Shown in pieces: positions 60,501 to 64,000 of a DNA stretch of 64,000 bases (position 1 is its first letter; each line of letters starts with the position of its first letter). This DNA is from Luzula sylvatica (lineage: Eukaryota > Streptophyta > Magnoliopsida > Poales > Juncaceae). The DNA lies in NCBI GenBank assembly GCA_946800325.1, contig OX326957.1:1736001-1800000 (forward strand), in the 5' to 3' direction. The notes under the pieces are model-generated. The model ran no database searches and was not told the origin of the DNA. It worked only from the letters and a program-made list of their open reading frames with translations. The position numbers were made by a program, and so were the translations under genes.

Positions 60501-62530
60501 AAGAGCAAAATACTTCATTTTTCATGTTTTTCTCAAAAAACTCCGGGATTGAAGACTAACACATACAAATTTCAATTTTTCCAATTTTTTGCGAAAAATC
60601 AAAAACTGATGTCTAACACCTTCAAAAATATCAATTATCATTTTTTCTAAAAAAGACCTAAATAGTTCTCTAAAACGAGCAAAATACTTCATTTTTCATG
60701 TTTTTCTCAAAAAATTCCGTGATTGAAGACTAACACATACAAATTTCTATTTTTCCAATTTTTTGCAAAAAATCAAAAACCGAAGTCTAACACCTTCAAA
60801 AATATCAATTATCATTTTTTCTCAAAGAGTCCAAAATAGTACTCAAAAATGAGCAAAATACTTAATTTTTCATGTTTTTCTCAAAAAACTTCGTGATTGA
60901 AGACTAACACATACAAATTTCTATTTTTCCAAATTTTTGCAAAAAGTCAAAAAATGAAGTCTAACACCTTAAAAAATATCAATTATCATTTTTTCTAAAA
61001 AAGACCAAAATAGTTCTCTAAAATGAGCAAAATACTTCATTTTTCATGTTTATCTCAAAAAACTCCGAGATTGAAGACTAACACATACAAATTTTTATTT
61101 TTCCAATTTTTTGCATAAAATCAAAAACTGAAGTCTAACACCTTCAAAAATATCAATTATCATTTTTTCGAAAAAAGACCAAAATAGTTCTCTAAAATGA
61201 GCAAAATACTTCATTTTTCATGTGTTTCTCAAAAAACTCCGGGATTGAAGACTAACACATACAAATTTCTATTTTTCCTATTTTTTGCATAAAATCAAAA
61301 ACTGAAGTCTAACACCTTCAAAAATATCAATTATCATTTTTTCTAAAAAAGACCAAAATAGTTCTCTAAAATGAGCAAAATACTTCATTTTTCATGATTT
61401 TCTCAAAAAATTCCGTTATTGAAGACTAACATATACAATTTTCAATTTTTCAAATTTTTTGCAAAAAATCAAAAACTGAAGTCTAACAACTTCAAAAATA
61501 TCAATTATCATTTTTTCTAAAAAAGACCAAAATAGTTCTCTAAAATGAGCAAAATACTTCATTATTCATGTTTTTCTCAAAAAATTCCGTGATTGAAGAC
61601 TAACACATACAAATTTCTATTTTCCCAATTTTTTGCAAAAAATCAAAAACTGAAGTCTAACGCCTTCAAAAATATCAATTATCATTTTTTCTAAAAAAGA
61701 CCAAAATAGTTCTCTAAAATGAGCAAAATACTTCATTTTTCATGTTTTTCTCGAAAAACTCCGTGATTGAAGACTAACACATACAAATTTCTATTTTTCC
61801 TATTTTTTGCATAAAATCAAAAACTGAAGTCTAACACCTTCAAAAATATCAATTATCATTTTTTCTAAAAGAGTCCAAAATAGTTCTCTAAAATAAGCAA
61901 AATACTTCATTTTTCATGTTTTTCTCAAAAAACTTCGTGATTGAAGACTAACACATACAAATTTCTATTTTTCCTATTTTTTGCAAAAAATCAAAAAATG
62001 AAGTCTAACACCTTCCAAAATATCAATTATCATTTTTTCTAAAAAAGACAAAAATAGTTCTCTGAAATGAGCAAAATAGTTCATTATTCATGTTTTTCTC
62101 AAAAAATTCCGTGATTGAAGACTAACACAAACAAATTTCTATTTTCCCAATTTTTTTCAAAAAATAAAAAACTTAAGTGTAACACCTTCAAAAATATCAA
62201 TTATCATTTTTTCTAAAAAAGACAAAAATAGTTCTCTGAAATGAGCAAATTACTTCATTTTTCATGTTTTTCTCAAAAAACTCCGGGATTGAAGACTAAC
62301 ACATACAAATTTCAATTTTTCCAATTTTTTGCGAAAAATCAAAAACTGAAGTCTAACACCTTCAAAAATATCAATTATCATTTTTTCTAAAAAAGACCTA
62401 AATAGTTCTCTAAAACGAGCAAAATACTTCATTTTTCATGTTTTTCTCAAAAAATTCCGTGATTGAAGACTAACACATACAAATTTCTATTTTTCCAATT
62501 TTTTGCAAAAAATCAAAAACCGAAGTCTAA
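59800..62530 (+). repeat. 10-mer HOR (1740 bp), about 1.6 copies
   Basis: Marks repeat at exactly 1740 bp: 'ctcgaaaaactccgtg' 60013/61753, 'actaacacaaacaaattt' in the 60.39/62.13 kb monomers, 'ttttttgcgaaaaatc' 60591/62331, and 'aaaccgaagtc' near 60778/62518. The right copy stops near 62530, where a 2-monomer slippage repeats the 'gcgaaaaatc' monomer once more at 62680. Confidence 0.82.
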
Positions 62531-64000
62531 CACCTTCCAAAAATATCAATTATCATTTTTTCTAAAAAAGACAAAAATAGTTCTCTGAAATGAGCAAAAT
62601 ACTTCATTTTTCATGTTTTTCTCAAAAAACTCCGGGATTGAAGACTAACACATACAAATTTCAATTTTTCCAATTTTTTGCGAAAAATCAAAAACTGAAG
62701 TCTAACACCTTCAAAAATATCAATTATCATTTTTTCTAAAAAAGACCTAAATAGTTCTCTAAAATGAGCAAAATACTTAATTTTTCATGTTTTTCTCAAA
62801 AAACTTCGTGATTGAAGACTAACACATACAAATTTCTATTTTTCCAAATTTTTGCAAAAAATCAAAAAATGAAGTCGAACACCTTAAAAAATATCAATTA
62901 TCATTTTTTCTAAAAAAGACCAAAATAGTTCTCTAAAATGAGCAAAATACTTCATTTTTCATGTTTATCTCAAAAAACTCCGAGATTGAAGACTAACACA
63001 TACAAATTTTTATTTTTCCAATTTTTTGCATAAAATCAAAAACTGAAGTCTAACACCTTCAAAAATATCACTTATCATTTTTTCTAAAAAAGACAAAAAT
63101 AGTTCTCTAAAATGAGCAAAATACTTCATTATTCATGTTTTTCTCAAAAAATTCCGTGATTGAAGACTAACACATACAAATTTCTATTTTCCCAATTTTT
63201 TGCAAAAAATAAAAAACTGAAGTCTAACACCTTCAAAAATATCAATTATCATTTTTTCTAAAAAAGACCTAAATAGTTCTCTAAAACGAGCAAAATACTT
63301 CATTTTTCATGTTTTTCTCAAAAAATTCCGTGATTGAAGACTAACACATACAATTTTAAATTTTTCAAATTTTTTGCAAAAAATCAAAAACTGAAGTCTA
63401 ACAACTTCAAAAATATCAATTATCATTTTTTCTAAAAAAGACCAAAATAGTTCTCTAAAACGAGCAAAATACTTCATTTTTCATGTTTTTCTCGAAAAAC
63501 TCCGTGATTGAAGACTAACACATACAAATTTCTATTTTTCCAATTTTTTCCATAAAATCAAAAACTGAAGTCTAACACCTTCAAAAATATCAATTATCAT
63601 TTTTTCTAAAAGAGTCCAAAATAGTTCTCTAAAATGAGCAAAATACTTCATTTTTCATGTTTTTCTCAAAAAACTTCGTGATTGAAGACTAACACATACA
63701 AATTTCTATTTTTCCTATTTTTTGCAAAAAATCAAAAAATGAAGTCTAACACCTTCAAAAATATCAATTATCATTTTTTCTAACAAAGACAAAAATAGTG
63801 CTCTGAAATGAGCAAAATACTTCATTATTCATGTTTTTCTCAAAAAATTCCGTGATTGAAGAGTAACACATACAAATTTCTATTTTCCCAATTTTTTGCA
63901 AAAAATAAAAAACTTAAGTGTAACACCTTCAAAAATATCAATTATCATTTTTTCTAAAAAAGACAAAAATAGTTCTCTGAAATGAGCAAAATACTTCATT
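62531..64000 (+). repeat. Mixed monomers to the right edge
   Basis: About eight monomers of subfamilies seen in the preceding 10-mer, in a different order ('ccgagattg' at 61065 and 62980; 'aaaacttaagtgtaacacc' again near 63908). The array is cut by the window edge inside a monomer at 'acttcatt'. No flank is visible. Confidence 0.75.

Larger units (their letters stand above)
1..64000 (+). repeat. 174-bp AT-rich satellite DNA array filling the window
   Basis: The same ~174-bp unit follows itself head to tail through all 64 kb, about 368 copies, all in one orientation. Landmarks such as 'gaccaaaatag' or 'gactaacacatac' recur every 174 bp (for example 3271 to 3445), with occasional 1-bp length changes in T or A runs. 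The consensus is about 25% G+C. Monomers differ at a limited set of recurring positions: aagacc/gagtcc, atgagc/acgagc, ctccggg/cttcgtg/ttccgtg, attgaag/tttaag, ccaatt/cctatt, and gcaaaaaatc/gcataaaatc/gcaaaacatc. These define subfamilies. No unique DNA, transposon or inverted block was seen. Length, composition, homogeneity and HOR structure fit a eukaryotic centromeric or heterochromatic satellite; the centromere role is inference. The family and species are not recognised. Confidence 0.97.

Noticed and set aside
1..64000. CRISPR array
   Set aside because: Repeats are contiguous, ~174 bp long and similar over their whole length; there are no unique spacers and no cas genes.
1..64000. Polyadenylation signals (aataaa) and TATA-like strings
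   Set aside because: They appear in many monomers as expected in 75% A+T DNA and have no consistent relation to any gene.
1..64000. Telomeric repeat, rRNA, tRNA or organelle sequence
   Set aside because: No telomere-type short repeat, no tRNA-like cloverleaf motif and no conserved rRNA segment was seen on either strand.

Overview
The window is one uninterrupted tandem satellite DNA array and holds no gene that I can support. A roughly 174-bp AT-rich monomer (about 25% G+C, counted by hand on the consensus) repeats head to tail from base 1 to base 64000, always in the same orientation. There are about 368 copies. I found no unrelated insertion, transposon, inversion, RNA gene or unique flank, so both ends of the array lie outside the window. 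An array of this kind with higher-order repeats points to a eukaryotic chromosome, plausibly a centromeric, pericentromeric or other heterochromatic block. The monomer has no feature that lets me name the species or clade.

Numbering the monomer from the g of 'gaccaaaatag', it consists of three diverged sub-repeats: C (11-70), A (71-127) and B (128 to base 10 of the next monomer), with lengths 60+57+57=174. Each carries a T5-6/A4-6 dyad at the same relative place, so a weakly palindromic T-tract/A-tract element recurs every 56-60 bp. The monomer probably arose by triplication of a ~58-bp ancestor.

Above the monomer lies a mosaic of higher-order repeats (HORs), mapped by hand from rare diagnostic variants:
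- 181-1528: a 674-bp 4-mer, twice.
- 3960-15972: four successive versions of one HOR, 20, 16, 18 and about 15 monomers long (the last cut short).
- 20649-25871: a 12-mer followed by an 18-mer version that has an internal 6-mer duplication.
- 27929-37154: a 53-mer containing about three 6-mers (1043 bp) and three 8-mers (1393 bp).
- 37155-42376: the same unit contracted to a 30-mer, with fewer copies of each nested repeat.
- About 43231-46190: a 1741-bp 10-mer.
- About 48250-60600: an ~8.7-kb offset duplication with 16/17-mers nested inside it.
- About 59800-62530: a 1740-bp 10-mer.
Stretches at 1529-3959, 15973-20648, 25872-27928, 46190-48250 and 62530-64000 hold mixed monomers without a clean HOR that I could see.

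Nothing here works as an operon or pathway. What can be read is the history of the array: repeated unequal exchange at several scales, short conversion-like tracts, a few marker deletions and probable CpG decay. The three longest open frames are by-products of the repeat. All period lengths come from hand-matched landmarks; boundaries are good to tens of bases at best.
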